A stretch of 64,000 nucleotides of DNA from an uncultured Prochlorococcus sp. (GCA_902537445.1 CACBBI010000002.1:26765-90764); one strand, 5' to 3'. Shown: positions 1 to 11,114, counted from the stretch's first letter. The notes: generated by a model not told the origin, from the letters alone. Made by a program: numbers and translations.

Positions 1-2
1 TA

Positions 3-623
3 GCATCTAGTCTTGATGGGAGAATTGCATTTCCTGGAGGTGGAGAATCCCATCTTGGAAGTGAAGAAGATAAAAAAATGTTAAATCAAAACTTATCAAT
101 GGTTGACGCCACCATTTTTGGTTTAGGCACTTTAATAGCTCATCAATCAACTTACTTAATTAAAAATCGTAATGATAATGACGAAGTAAATATATCAAAA
201 AGCCAACCAATTTCTATAGTTGCTTCAAATAGCAAAAACTTTAACAGTAATTGGAAATACTTTCGACAACCAATTAGAAGATGGCTAATAAGCTCAAGTA
301 AAGTTAATAATTCATCGAATAATGACTTCGAGAAACAACTCTTTTTCGAAGATTCATGGGAGAAAACTTTAATTTCACTAAAAAAACAAGGCATAAATAA
401 TCTAGCTCTTTTAGGAGGTGCAAAACTTATAAATTCATTTATAAAAGAGGATCTAATAACTGATATAAAAATTACAATAATTCCACGAATTATTGGAGGT
501 AGATATACATGGATCCCTCCAGAACAAACAAATGAAATTCTTAATCTCAAAAGACTATGGGAAATAAAATCAATTAAAAATTTAATGAATAATGAAATCC
601 ATCTTCATTACAAAAAAATTTGA
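3..623 (+). CDS. RibD C-terminal-like / pyrimidine (dihydrofolate) reductase family protein, 5' truncated by window
   Basis: Frame is open from position 3 (ASSLDGRIAFPGGGESHLGSEEDKKMLNQ...) and continues into the 78..623 ORF; ASSLDGRIA and GGAKLINSF resemble RibD_C motifs. Confidence 0.75.
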   Translation, partial: ASSLDGRIAFPGGGESHLGSEEDKKMLNQNLSMVDATIFGLGTLIAHQSTYLIKNRNDNDEVNISKSQPISIVASNSKNFNSNWKYFRQPIRRWLISSSKVNNSSNNDFEKQLFFEDSWEKTLISLKKQGINNLALLGGAKLINSFIKEDLITDIKITIIPRIIGGRYTWIPPEQTNEILNLKRLWEIKSIKNLMNNEIHLHYKKI

Positions 624-640
624 AATAGATTAAATAATAA

Positions 641-1795
641 ATGAACCAAAAAATACATAAAGTTGAAGTCAAATTGTCAATTAAGGAAATCTCCAAGGAG
701 ATATGGAATGAATTAGCAAATGAAATCAATAATCCATTTTATGCATGGACTTGGCTTAAAAACCTTGAAATATCAAAAAGTGTTTCAAGAGAAACTGGTT
801 GGCAGCCTCTGTATTTTGTTGCTTATAAAAATGAAGAAATATTAGGAATTGCTCCACTTTTTTTAAAAAATCATAGCTATGGAGAATTCATTTTTGATCA
901 ATCATTTGCACGATTGGCTCAAGAGCTGAATTTAAATTATTACCCTAAATTAATTGGAATGAGTCCTTATAGTCCTGTAAATGGATATCAATTTCTTTAT
1001 AAAAAAAATAAAGATAAGAAAGAAATTACAAATTTACTCATAAACAATATCGAAAGCTTTGCGATTACAAACAAAATTTTAAGTTGTAATTTTTTATATA
1101 TTGATGAAAGCTGGGGCAACCATCTTAAATCTTTGGGATACTATAAATGGATAAATTCCAGCAGTGAATGGAGGAGTAATGGAGAAAAAACGTTTGATGA
1201 TTTTCTTTCTAGATTTAACTCTAATCAGAGAAAAAATATCAAAAAAGAGAGGAAATCAATTGCTAAACAAGATATTAAAATAGAAATTTTCCATAAAGAT
1301 GATATCACTCAAGAAATCCTCAAAAAAATGCATAATTTTTATGAACAGCATTGCTCGAGGTGGGGAGTTTGGGGAAGTAAATATCTAACATCTACATTTT
1401 TCGAAAAAATTGTTGATAATAAAAAAAATCTTTTACTTTTTAGCGCATCAAAAAATGATTCTAATGATCTTTTTGCTATGTCAATGTGCGTTAAAAATAA
1501 AAACAACTTATGGGGTAGATATTGGGGTAGTCAAGAAGACATATCTAATTTACATTTTGAATTATGTTACTACCAGCCAATTGAATGGGCAATAAAAAAT
1601 AGTATCCATTTTTTTGATCCTGGAGCAGGTGGTAAACATAAAAGGCGGAGGGGATTTTTTGCAAAAAGCACCGTTAGCTTGCATAAGTGGTTTGACAAAA
1701 ATATGGAAAATATAATTTATCCTTGGCTAAATGAAGTTAATCAACAAACCGAGAGGGAAATTGAATTTGAGAATAATTCTATACCCTTTAAATAA
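641..1795 (+). CDS. GNAT/FemAB-like protein (DUF482, peptidoglycan-biosynthesis/recognition type)
   Basis: 384 aa ORF; overall pattern and FFDPGAGGKHKRRRGF motif typical of the DUF482 family. Confidence 0.7.
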   Translation: MNQKIHKVEVKLSIKEISKEIWNELANEINNPFYAWTWLKNLEISKSVSRETGWQPLYFVAYKNEEILGIAPLFLKNHSYGEFIFDQSFARLAQELNLNYYPKLIGMSPYSPVNGYQFLYKKNKDKKEITNLLINNIESFAITNKILSCNFLYIDESWGNHLKSLGYYKWINSSSEWRSNGEKTFDDFLSRFNSNQRKNIKKERKSIAKQDIKIEIFHKDDITQEILKKMHNFYEQHCSRWGVWGSKYLTSTFFEKIVDNKKNLLLFSASKNDSNDLFAMSMCVKNKNNLWGRYWGSQEDISNLHFELCYYQPIEWAIKNSIHFFDPGAGGKHKRRRGFFAKSTVSLHKWFDKNMENIIYPWLNEVNQQTEREIEFENNSIPFK

Positions 1796-1855
1796 AAAAT
1801 TATTTGGCTTTACGAAAGATTATATTATTAATATAGTTTTTATTAACTTCTAAGG

Positions 1856-2242
1856 ATGGATTCTAGTAAAAATTTAGATGAAAAAATAAAGATTGATAAT
1901 AATCTATCCAACCGATATATAGACTTAGATCCACGTGGCTATTTTATTATAAAAGTAGATTTAGAAGAAAATAAAATAATTTTAGAGCACTTTTTAAATA
2001 ACATCGATGAGGAAGGCTATGCGCTTGACCCAGAAACCAATGAACCAATCAAATGCGACTCTCGAAATAAAAGAGTTAGTAATGAAGTTTTTAAAGGTAT
2101 TAGTGCTAAACAACTTGGAATATTGATCACTGAAGAAAGAAATGACTTAATAACCAGATTCGACCATGCTCTATATTTAGGCCGGGAACTACAAAAAGCA
2201 GAAGAATGTTTATACAAAAAATTACCCTATATCCAAGATTAA
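1856..2242 (+). CDS. DUF4346-like conserved cyanobacterial protein
   Basis: 128 aa ORF; DPRGYFIIKVDLEENKIILEHF...GYALDPETNEPIKCD pattern. Confidence 0.55.
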   Translation: MDSSKNLDEKIKIDNNLSNRYIDLDPRGYFIIKVDLEENKIILEHFLNNIDEEGYALDPETNEPIKCDSRNKRVSNEVFKGISAKQLGILITEERNDLITRFDHALYLGRELQKAEECLYKKLPYIQD

Positions 2243-2305
2243 GAAATTAAACGAAAAAATCTAATCTTTTCATCTGATGTTAAATTAAGTAAAAATAAAA
2301 AATTA

Positions 2306-2398
2306 ATGAACATCATTTTCTATTTTGCATTTATTGGTTTTGGTTTTGGAGCTGCTTTCGCATTAGATAAGCTTTTAAGAGCAGTTAAATTAATTTAA
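2306..2398 (+). CDS. petL: Probable cytochrome b6-f complex subunit PetL (30 aa single TM peptide)
   Basis: Not in ORF track; translation MNIIFYFAFIGFGFGAAFALDKLLRAVKLI*; length, single TM helix and terminal R-A-V/I-K-L-I resemble cyanobacterial PetL. Confidence 0.5.
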   Translation: MNIIFYFAFIGFGFGAAFALDKLLRAVKLI

Positions 2399-2403
2399 AA
2401 AAA

Positions 2404-3768
2404 CTACAAAATTTTAATAGTCTCTCCATACAAATCATATTCATCAGCAAAAGAAATATTTGCTTCAACAAATTTACCAATATAATTTTTCAAATCAATT
2501 TTGTCTTTAACAGATAAAATTACTGCTCCGTCAATTTCAGGAGCGAAATTGTAGGACCGACCTATTAATTCGTTATTGTCTGATATTTTTTCTACCAAAA
2601 TCTTCATTTTTGAACCAACATATGTCTGATTTTTATCTTTAGAGATATTTTGTTGAACTGAAATAACGTTATCTTTTCTTGCCTCTGCAACCTCTGGAGA
2701 TACTTTATTTGGCAAATGAAAAGCTGCAGTTCCTTCTTCAGGAGAAAAAATAAACACTCCCACATGATCAAATTTGTGCCTATCCAAAAATTCGAGAAGA
2801 TGTTCAAAATGTTCTTTTTTTTCTCCTGGGAAACCAACAATGAGACTAGTTCTTAATACTGCAGATGGAATTTCTTCTCTAATTTTCTCCAAAATTGATT
2901 CATTCAAAGAAGCTTGCCAAGGTCTATTCATACTCTTCAACACATCTGGATGACTATGCTGCAGTGGCAAATCAAAGTAAGGAACTATATTCTTTGAATC
3001 TTTGAAAGCTCTAATAACTTCATCAGTTAAACCTGTTGGATAAGCATAATGTATCCTTATCCAAGGAATTGAAACTTTAGAAAGCTCATTCAAAAGTTTG
3101 GATAATGATGGTTTTCCATAAATATCTTGACCATAATTAGTTGTTATTTGACTAATTAATATAATTTCTTGAATACCCTTTTTTGCAAGACTTTTAGCTT
3201 CTGAAACTATAGATTCTATTGTTCTACTTCTTTGAGGACCTCTCAACTTAGGAATAATACAAAAAGCGCAATTATAGTTGCAGCCTTCAGCAATGCGAAG
3301 ATAAGCAACAAATTTATTTTTTTCTACAAAACGAGGCATTTCCTCATCTGCAATAAATTCAGGTATTTTTGAAACTTCATTAACGATTTCCCCCTTTTCT
3401 ACTCTGTCTAAAACCTTGGCTATCTTTTGATAATCTCCTGTTCCAACCAAACCTTTTATTTCAGGGATTTCTTTTATAAGCTCATCTTTAAAATGCTGCG
3501 CCATACAGCCTGCAACTATTACTTCCTTTCCTTGATTTGTATATTCTAGAATTTTTCTAATAGATTCTTCTCTAGCTTTTTCAATAAAACTGCAAGTATT
3601 TACAACAACAACATTTGCATCATTTATATTGCTGTCAACTTCATAACCCTCTTTATCTAATAAGCCCTGCATATGTTCAGTATCTACAAGATTTTTCTCA
3701 CAACCAACATGACTGAATGCAATCTTAGATAGTTTTTTTTCTTTTACATTGAGACTATTTTGTTTCAC
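2404..3768 (-). CDS. rimO: Ribosomal protein S12 methylthiotransferase RimO
   Basis: 454 aa; MTTase N-terminal [16 protein letters not shown], radical [12 protein letters not shown]-terminal TRAM-like region. Confidence 0.95.
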   Translation of the reverse strand: MKQNSLNVKEKKLSKIAFSHVGCEKNLVDTEHMQGLLDKEGYEVDSNINDANVVVVNTCSFIEKAREESIRKILEYTNQGKEVIVAGCMAQHFKDELIKEIPEIKGLVGTGDYQKIAKVLDRVEKGEIVNEVSKIPEFIADEEMPRFVEKNKFVAYLRIAEGCNYNCAFCIIPKLRGPQRSRTIESIVSEAKSLAKKGIQEIILISQITTNYGQDIYGKPSLSKLLNELSKVSIPWIRIHYAYPTGLTDEVIRAFKDSKNIVPYFDLPLQHSHPDVLKSMNRPWQASLNESILEKIREEIPSAVLRTSLIVGFPGEKKEHFEHLLEFLDRHKFDHVGVFIFSPEEGTAAFHLPNKVSPEVAEARKDNVISVQQNISKDKNQTYVGSKMKILVEKISDNNELIGRSYNFAPEIDGAVILSVKDKIDLKNYIGKFVEANISFADEYDLYGETIKIL

Positions 3769-3873
3769 AACTTGAAAAATAAGAATTAAAAGATTTAGAC
3801 AGCATTTCGTATATAACTCTCATGCCAAGATAATATTAGGATAGATAATGTAAATAACAAACTTTCTTTTTGT

Positions 3874-4809
3874 ATGGCTCTTAAGACTTTAAACAGAAGA
3901 AATAAAAAAGATTTGAAATGGCCAAAAATCATAATCGCAATTCTTAGCACTATAGGCATAGTTGATACAGGTTCGATTACTTTAAAAAACTGGGGATTAT
4001 TTACTTCGCTTTCATGCCCAGGGATACAAAATGGTTGTGAAACCGTTTTAAATAGTCCTTGGGGTACTTTATTTGAAAATAATCAAGTTAATATACCTCT
4101 CTCATTAGCTGGATTTATAACATATTTATCAATATTACTTATCACAATAATACTCTCGCTTAATTTAATTTCCCCAAAAGAAAAACTAAATAAGTTTTTA
4201 TGGTGGTTAGTATTTCTAATTTCTTGTGCGTCATCAACATTTAGCTTTTTGTTGATAAATATAATGTTTTTTAAGATTCAAGCATATTGCTTTTTTTGTA
4301 TACTTTCAGCAATTTTATCGTTTTCTATCTTCATAATTTCTATGATTGGTGCAAAGTTCGAAAGTAGAGAACCTATGATTTTTAGAGGATTCATTGTAGC
4401 CATTAGTGTTCTGCTGGGGGGCCTAATTTGGTCAACAAACGTTGACCCCTCTAATGCTATTGATGTTGAAAGCCCCACTGAAAATGTATCACCAATAATT
4501 ACCACTTCAAGCTCTCCCCAGAAGGTGAAGTTTGCAAAATTTTTAAGTGAAAAAAATATTGTTATGTATAGTGCATACTGGTGCCCGCATTGCCACGATC
4601 AGAAACAATTATTTGGTGTGGAAGCAGTTAAAGAATTAAAAGTTGTTGAATGTGCTAAAGATGGTAAAGATAATCAGCATGAACTATGCCAAACGAAAGG
4701 AATTAGTGGATTTCCTTCTTGGGAAATAAATGGAGAAATCATAAGTGGTACTCGCGACTTGAATGAATTAGCAACAAAAACCGACTATCAGGGAGATCTT
4801 AATTTTTAA
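3874..4809 (+). CDS. Vitamin K epoxide reductase (VKOR) family protein fused to thioredoxin-like domain
   Basis: Multiple TM helices with VKOR cysteines (CPGIQNGCETV, CFFC) followed by a Trx-like domain with YWCPHCHDQK. Confidence 0.92.
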   Translation: MALKTLNRRNKKDLKWPKIIIAILSTIGIVDTGSITLKNWGLFTSLSCPGIQNGCETVLNSPWGTLFENNQVNIPLSLAGFITYLSILLITIILSLNLISPKEKLNKFLWWLVFLISCASSTFSFLLINIMFFKIQAYCFFCILSAILSFSIFIISMIGAKFESREPMIFRGFIVAISVLLGGLIWSTNVDPSNAIDVESPTENVSPIITTSSSPQKVKFAKFLSEKNIVMYSAYWCPHCHDQKQLFGVEAVKELKVVECAKDGKDNQHELCQTKGISGFPSWEINGEIISGTRDLNELATKTDYQGDLNF

Positions 4810-6466
4810 TAAATCTTTTTTGAATTTTTTGATCTAACTGTTGTCTAGTATGGCATTCCCAATTTTGATTTTTATCAGGGAAATCATCTCTATAATGCCC
4901 TCCTCTACTTTCTTCTCTAAATAGACAAGCTTTTAATAAAGTTATTGTGGTTATTTGTCTATTCTTTAAATCAAGTAAAAGATTTAATGCTCTTCTATTG
5001 CGTTCACTAAGTTTAATTTTTTGATCAAATTTTATTTTTTCAAGACTATTTAGTAAATTATTTTTATTTAATTTATCTATATCATTTTGAATGTAATTTA
5101 AAAATTTACTCATATTTACCTTATTTCGAGATACACCTAAATTTAACCAACATAGTTTTCTTAGTTCATCAATTTTTTCAGCAATTGTAGAAATTTGATC
5201 TTCTTTAGGATCTTCAATATCGAACTCTTGAAATGATCTATCAAATTTTTCAAATTTGGAAAGGTCATTCAAAACAATAGAAGACATTTTTCTTGCAAAA
5301 ACAAGACACTCCATTAGTGAATTACTTGCCAATCTATTAGCACCATGAACACCTGTAGAAGCAACTTCTCCAACGGCATATAATCCTTTTCTTGTTGAAG
5401 ATGCATTTAGATCAGTTTTAACACCTCCCATCCAATAATGAGCTGCAGGGGCTACTGGAATAACCTCATTTAAAGGGTTAACGCCATAATCCTGACATCG
5501 ACTTAAGATCGTGGGGAAGCGCTTTACAATTTTTTCTGGGTCAATGTACCGAAGATCTAAGCCAACATGGTCTACATTATTATCATGCATATTTTTCATA
5601 ATTGCTCTACTTACCTGATCTCTAGTAGCTAGATCACGATTTTCAAGATTTTTAACTGGACTTTCACCATTTTTATCAACTAAAATTGCTCCTTCCCCTC
5701 TAAGTGCCTCAGATATTAAGAAGCAAGGTGCACCATAAAATTTTAAAGCTGTTGGATGAAATTGCACGAACTCTAAATCTTCGATAGCAGCTCCTGCTTT
5801 CCATGCAAGAGCAATCCCTTCACCAGAGGATTGAGCAGGATTTGTTGTATTTGTAAATAAGTGCCCACCCCCACCTGTAGCCAAAACAACAGCTCTAGAT
5901 TTAATCCAATATAAATTTGCTCCATCAAGAACCTGAACTCCTCTACATTCTTTATTTTCAATGAGAAGTTCAGTTACTCTTACACCCCTGCAGTGAAGAA
6001 TATTTTTTTGATTCTCAATATGATCTTCTAGAACTTCAACTAATGCTCGTCCAGTACGATCTTTAACATGTAAGACTCTTCTTCGTGAATGGGCTGCTTC
6101 CAAGGTAGTAGCTAGTTGATCAGAACTTTGATCAAAAATCATCCCTAAATTCTGCAACCTTTCTACACAACCTGGAGCTTCTTTAACTAGCATTTCTACA
6201 GCTTGAAAATCACATAGTCCATCACCTGCTTTTAAAGTATCCTCAGCATGAAGATCAAATGAATCATCTTGTCTAACAACAGATGCAATTCCGCCTTGAG
6301 CCCATCTACTGGAAGATACCTTACTAGTATTTCTATTTAAAAGAAGCACTTTTAAACTTGAAGGCAATTCAAGACAAGTCATAAGGCCAGCAGCTCCAGC
6401 GCCTATAACGATTACATCCCAATTATTTATTGGTATCGGTTCTTGCGAAAATGGAGGCCTTAACAT
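4799..6466 (-). CDS. nadB: L-aspartate oxidase
   Basis: 555 aa; FAD-binding VIGAGAAGLMTCLEL, SSRWAQGGIASV, HFTPTALKF-like region (FVQFHPTALKFYGAP), GVHGANRLASNSLMECLVF. Confidence 0.95.
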   Translation of the reverse strand: MLRPPFSQEPIPINNWDVIVIGAGAAGLMTCLELPSSLKVLLLNRNTSKVSSSRWAQGGIASVVRQDDSFDLHAEDTLKAGDGLCDFQAVEMLVKEAPGCVERLQNLGMIFDQSSDQLATTLEAAHSRRRVLHVKDRTGRALVEVLEDHIENQKNILHCRGVRVTELLIENKECRGVQVLDGANLYWIKSRAVVLATGGGGHLFTNTTNPAQSSGEGIALAWKAGAAIEDLEFVQFHPTALKFYGAPCFLISEALRGEGAILVDKNGESPVKNLENRDLATRDQVSRAIMKNMHDNNVDHVGLDLRYIDPEKIVKRFPTILSRCQDYGVNPLNEVIPVAPAAHYWMGGVKTDLNASSTRKGLYAVGEVASTGVHGANRLASNSLMECLVFARKMSSIVLNDLSKFEKFDRSFQEFDIEDPKEDQISTIAEKIDELRKLCWLNLGVSRNKVNMSKFLNYIQNDIDKLNKNNLLNSLEKIKFDQKIKLSERNRRALNLLLDLKNRQITTITLLKACLFREESRGGHYRDDFPDKNQNWECHTRQQLDQKIQKRFIKN

Positions 6467-7233
6467 TAAACCAATCCACTAAAAGTTGGTTGCAGAATTG
6501 CTAAAACAATAAAAATACCATCAACAATTAATGTCGTTTGAATTACGTAACCAGAAACTAAGAGTGCTTTACCACGAGTAGTATTAATTGTGCCAGAATC
6601 TAAAATTTCTTTTGAAATAAACCACAGTATGAGAGCAACAAAAACGATAATAGATACTGATTTTATTTGAATAAGACTCTCTGAAGTTTTTTGAAGAATC
6701 ATTGGTGCATTTTCAGAATCCGCTGTAATTACCTGCCTCCATTGATCCATGATTCCGATTAAAAATATTGTAATGTCGGTAACTGCGGTTCCAAATAAAG
6801 AAGAGATATAAAAACTTGAACCTATTTTCCAATTAGTACCAAATCCAATTAAAGCCAATGGGAGAACTACAGCCTCAACAGGTATGTGTAGGATCGGAAA
6901 TGGGCTTAACCATCCCCAGAACAAACATCCACCAAGCCAACTACCTGATATACCAAGTAATAATGAACTGACAATAAACCACTTATTTGATCCTTTCTGA
7001 TTCAAAACAATTGCCACTAAGACAATAACAAAAGTAAAGCAAAGAGCACTTATTGGTTCTAATCTAACCCACGGGGCTTGAACAAAAATAGGTAAAATTA
7101 CAAAAAAAGAAGACCACAATCTTAAAGATATAGGATTTGATAAAAAACTATTTTCGTATGAATCAACTGGCTTATGGGATTCATAGTTGAATTTATCTTT
7201 TACTTCTAAATTTTTTGTAATTAATTCTTTCAA
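6466..7233 (-). CDS. DUF3120-like integral membrane protein
   Basis: 255 aa multi-TM; WLGGCLFWGWLSPFPILHIPVEAVVLPLALIG pattern of this cyanobacterial family. Confidence 0.7.
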   Translation of the reverse strand: MKELITKNLEVKDKFNYESHKPVDSYENSFLSNPISLRLWSSFFVILPIFVQAPWVRLEPISALCFTFVIVLVAIVLNQKGSNKWFIVSSLLLGISGSWLGGCLFWGWLSPFPILHIPVEAVVLPLALIGFGTNWKIGSSFYISSLFGTAVTDITIFLIGIMDQWRQVITADSENAPMILQKTSESLIQIKSVSIIVFVALILWFISKEILDSGTINTTRGKALLVSGYVIQTTLIVDGIFIVLAILQPTFSGLV

Positions 7234-7412
7234 TGAAAAAAGTTATTTTTAATTAATCTAAATTGTGTTTTAGAAAACTGCGAATGCCATATTTTAATAA
7301 ATAAAAGGCCCATAATTTCAAACCTATATTTAGTTTTTTAAAAGTATTTAATACACTTTGAGTCATATATAAGTTTAGAATAAATATAAATAAGAGTATT
7401 TGGCCTTAAATT

Positions 7413-8791
7413 GTGTGGCAAGAAATTAATTACAAGGAAGATCCCATTGATCTTTTGGTTCCTAATATTACTTATAAAATAAACCCTGCAGAAATTGAAA
7501 GTATTGAAGCTAATTCTATTGCTGAAGAAATAGGATTTGAATCAGGTGATTCAATTATTAGTATTAATGGAAAAAACCAAGAGATTTAATTGATTATCAG
7601 ATTCTGATTAGTGAAGAAATTTTAGATATATCAGTTTTAGATAAAAATAATGAGATTCACAATATAAATATTGAAAAAGATCAAGACGTTAATTTAGGTA
7701 TAAATTTTAAAGATGCATTATTTGATTCAATCAAGCAATGCAATAATAGATGTCCATTTTGTTTTATTGATCAACAGCCAAGTGGTAAAAGAAAAAGCCT
7801 TTATATAAAAGATGATGATTATAGATTAAGTTTCCTATATGGCTCTTATTTAACTCTTACGAATTTAAAAAAAGAAGACTGGGAAAGAATTGCTATGCAA
7901 AAACTATCCCCACTTTTTATTTCAGTTCATGCTACTGATCCCGCTACAAGAGAAAAATTATTAAAAAATAAAAAAGCAGGATTGATACTTGATCAAATTT
8001 CGTGGTTTGAAAAAAACTCTATTCAAATACATGCTCAAATTGTTGTTTGTCCAGATATAAATGATGGGGATATTCTTGAGAAGTCAATTTTGGAACTTGC
8101 TGAATTTTACAAAAAGCTCTCTCAAACAGTTCTTTCAGTAGCAATAGTTCCTGTAGGACTTACAAAATTTAGACCTGAAAATGATGGATTGAAATCAATA
8201 AGCCCAGAATACGCAAAAAAAACTATTAAACAAGTAGAGAGAATTCAAACCTCTCTACAAATTACTCTTGGAACTCGTTTTTGTTGGCTAGCAGACGAAT
8301 GGTATTTAATTGCTGGTACAAATTTACCTAGTTACAAAACCTACGAAAATATGCCACAAGAATCTAATGGAGTTGGGACTATTAGAAATTTTCTAGAAGC
8401 ATTAAGAGAGAAGACTAAAAACCTACCCCAAAAAGTAAAAAAGCCAAAAAAAGTTAGTTGGATTGTTGGTAAATTAGTTTATGAAGCCCTAATTCCTACA
8501 GTTAAAAAATTAAACTTAATTAATGGATTAACAATTAATTTATATGGTTTGCCAAGTATTTATTGGGGTCAAGATCAAGTTGTTACAGGTCTTCTTACTG
8601 GAGAAGATCTAATTTACGGTCTGAAAAATAAGGATTTAGGAGAAGCTGTTTACATACCATCTATTATGTTAAAAATTAATACTGATTTATTTTTAGATGA
8701 TAAAAATATTCAAGAAGTTGAGAATCAAATAAATACTAAAATTCACGTTCTTGATGATTCAAATGATATTATTAATACTTTGATTGGTTAA
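7413..8791 (+). pseudogene. DUF512/radical-SAM-like FeS protein with PDZ-like N-terminus, interrupted by a -1 frameshift at an A6 tract (7571-7576)
   Basis: GTG start at 7413 (VWQEINYKEDPIDLLVPNITYKINPAEIESIEANSIAEEIGFESGDSIISINGKN... stop 7587-7589); the other frame from 7577 continues PRDLIDYQILISEEIL...CNNRCPFCFIDQQPSGKRKSLYIKDDDYRLSFLYGSYLTLTN... into the 7895..8791 ORF. One extra A restores NGKKPRDLIDYQ. Confidence 0.85.
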
Positions 8792-8816
8792 TCGAATATT
8801 TTCGAAACTATAAAAC

Positions 8817-10250
8817 ATGCTTAGAAGAGTAATAAATCCTTTCTTATTATTGCCGCTTACTCTAAGTATGAATACCTTTAATGTTCTATCGAGCGAAACA
8901 AAAAATTACATTGATAGTGCTTTAGAAGAAAAATCAAATATTCCTTTTGTTGATTATCAAGAAATAGAAAAACTTATATTAAATAATCAAGAATTAAAAT
9001 CATTACAAAACCTAGTAGCATCTGCAAGCTTTAATCTTTCCAGTCAAATTGCCAAAAGATACCCATCATTAGATCTTCAAGCCAATGGTTTACCAAAATA
9101 TGTCGCAGGTAAAAAGTACAATAGCAATTCACCTACTTTAAAAACATCACAATTTACGGCTAATCCGTCTCTAAATATTAAATGGGATGTAATTGCCCCG
9201 CTAAGAGGATCTGAAATTAAAATTGCCAAAACAAATTACAAAATTGCAGAAAATAATTATGAGATTAAGAAAAAAGATTTAATTCAAGAAGCAAGAATCA
9301 GATATCACAAATACCAAAAATCATTTCAAGATATCAAAAATAAAAAATTTACACTTGATTTATCAATTACAAGTTTAGACAATGCTCAAACAAAGTTAGA
9401 AGCTGGAATTGGTACAAAATTTGAAGTTCTTGAAGCAGAAGCTCAATTATCTCGAGATCAACAATCACTTAATGAAAAAAAAATAGAACATGAAATTAAT
9501 AAAATTTCTCTTAGAGAGATTCTTAATATTAAGGATGACTTTGAAAGTACTAAAGAGCAAAATCTTATAGGGTTCTGGAATCATAAGTTGAGTCAAAATA
9601 TTAATGAAGGTTTGGATAAAAATCTTTCCTTAAAAAACCTTATTCTTCAAAAATCAATCAAAAATAGCCAAGCAAATAGCTTTTTAGCTCAAAATAAGCC
9701 AAATATCTACATCAGCAATACATTATCTAGTACATTTTCAAAGGGTGAATCTCTAACAACTAATATCGACTCTGAAAAATCTGGATCTAATTATACAAAT
9801 ACCATAAGTCTAAATTTTTCATGGAATATTTTTGATGGCGGACAAAATAAGAACTCTTACAAATCAAAAATAGAAGATGCAGAAGCTGAAAAACATGCTT
9901 ATGAAAATCTAAAAAATGTTTTGACCACAAGTATTAGTAAAGCCTACTTAAATCTTAAATTAAATGAAGAGAAAATAATTTCTTCTCTTAAAGAAATTGA
10001 ATCTAGCAAAGAATCTGTAAGGCTTTCCAGACTTAGATACGATGTTGGGATATCGACTCTAAAAGATGTTCTTATTAGGCAAAGCGAACTAAGTAATGCT
10101 AAATCAAAAAACATTAATGCAATATATAATTACAATCTGTATATCGATGAACTAGAAAGATTAACTTTTCTTGATATGAGTAAAAATTGTTTGGGTAGTA
10201 ATAATACTAAAATTAAATATACAGAGTCTATTTGCAATATACAAATATGA
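8817..10250 (+). CDS. TolC family outer membrane efflux protein
   Basis: 477 aa; coiled-coil OEP repeats, SLNFSWNIFDGGQNKNSY motif. Confidence 0.88.
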   Translation: MLRRVINPFLLLPLTLSMNTFNVLSSETKNYIDSALEEKSNIPFVDYQEIEKLILNNQELKSLQNLVASASFNLSSQIAKRYPSLDLQANGLPKYVAGKKYNSNSPTLKTSQFTANPSLNIKWDVIAPLRGSEIKIAKTNYKIAENNYEIKKKDLIQEARIRYHKYQKSFQDIKNKKFTLDLSITSLDNAQTKLEAGIGTKFEVLEAEAQLSRDQQSLNEKKIEHEINKISLREILNIKDDFESTKEQNLIGFWNHKLSQNINEGLDKNLSLKNLILQKSIKNSQANSFLAQNKPNIYISNTLSSTFSKGESLTTNIDSEKSGSNYTNTISLNFSWNIFDGGQNKNSYKSKIEDAEAEKHAYENLKNVLTTSISKAYLNLKLNEEKIISSLKEIESSKESVRLSRLRYDVGISTLKDVLIRQSELSNAKSKNINAIYNYNLYIDELERLTFLDMSKNCLGSNNTKIKYTESICNIQI

Positions 10251-11047
10251 ATCCTCCAAATTTAACTAATAAGCAACTAAATGAATTAGATTCTTTATTT
10301 GAATTAGTAAGTCAACGTCAAAAAAAAGATTTTGGAAATATTAACGCCACCAATAAAGCAGATGGATCGTTATTAACAAGTTGTGATTTATGGAGTGACA
10401 AAACAATCGTAGATGGCTTAGCTTCAATAGCTCCAGGTGAGGGTGTCCTTAGTGAAGAAGGGCAAAAGTACATTCCAAACTCAAAGGCTTATTGGGTGGT
10501 CGATCCACTCGATGGGACAACAAATTTTGCTGCAGGTATTCCTTACTGGTCTATATCAGTGGCAAGGTTCGTTGATGGTAAACCGCAATCTTCTTTTTTA
10601 ATAATTCCTACATTGAAAAAAAAGTTTGTATCCATTAAAGGTAAAGGGGTTTGGTTAAATAACCAGAAAATAGACTCTAGCCAAAATAATCATCAAAGTG
10701 AATGCGTTTCTTTGTGTAGTAGATCAATAAAAATTTTACAAAAAAAACCAAACTCAGTTTTTCCTGGCAAAATCAGACTTTTAGGTGTATCGAGTTTAAA
10801 TCTTACGAGTGTAGGGATGGGACAAACTTTCGGAGCAATAGAATCAACCCCTAAAATATGGGATATTGCAGCAGCCTGGCTGCTATTAGAAGAACTCAAT
10901 TGTTCTATAGAGTGGTTAGAAACAGATCCTAGAAATTTAGTTTCAGGAGAAGACTTGAGCGATGTAAATTTTCCATTAATTGCTTGTAGATCTATAGAAA
11001 AAGTTGAAATTTTAAAGCCATGGGGCAACTTATTATTGGAAAAATAG
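10247..11047 (+). CDS. Inositol monophosphatase family protein
   Basis: WVVDPLDGTTNFAAGIPYWSIS and WDIAAAWLLLEE motifs; likely ATG at 10247 (track start is 15 nt upstream), overlapping the tolC-like stop (ATGA). Confidence 0.9.
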   Translation: MNPPNLTNKQLNELDSLFELVSQRQKKDFGNINATNKADGSLLTSCDLWSDKTIVDGLASIAPGEGVLSEEGQKYIPNSKAYWVVDPLDGTTNFAAGIPYWSISVARFVDGKPQSSFLIIPTLKKKFVSIKGKGVWLNNQKIDSSQNNHQSECVSLCSRSIKILQKKPNSVFPGKIRLLGVSSLNLTSVGMGQTFGAIESTPKIWDIAAAWLLLEELNCSIEWLETDPRNLVSGEDLSDVNFPLIACRSIEKVEILKPWGNLLLEK

Positions 11048-11114
11048 TTGCATGATAAATCAATAATTGCTTGAAAAACTTCTTAATCCGATACAATAAA
11101 AAATAAGTAAATAA

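Noticed and set aside
152-550. 132 aa minus-strand ORF
   Set aside because: Fully antisense to the RibD-like reductase; composition typical of a shadow frame
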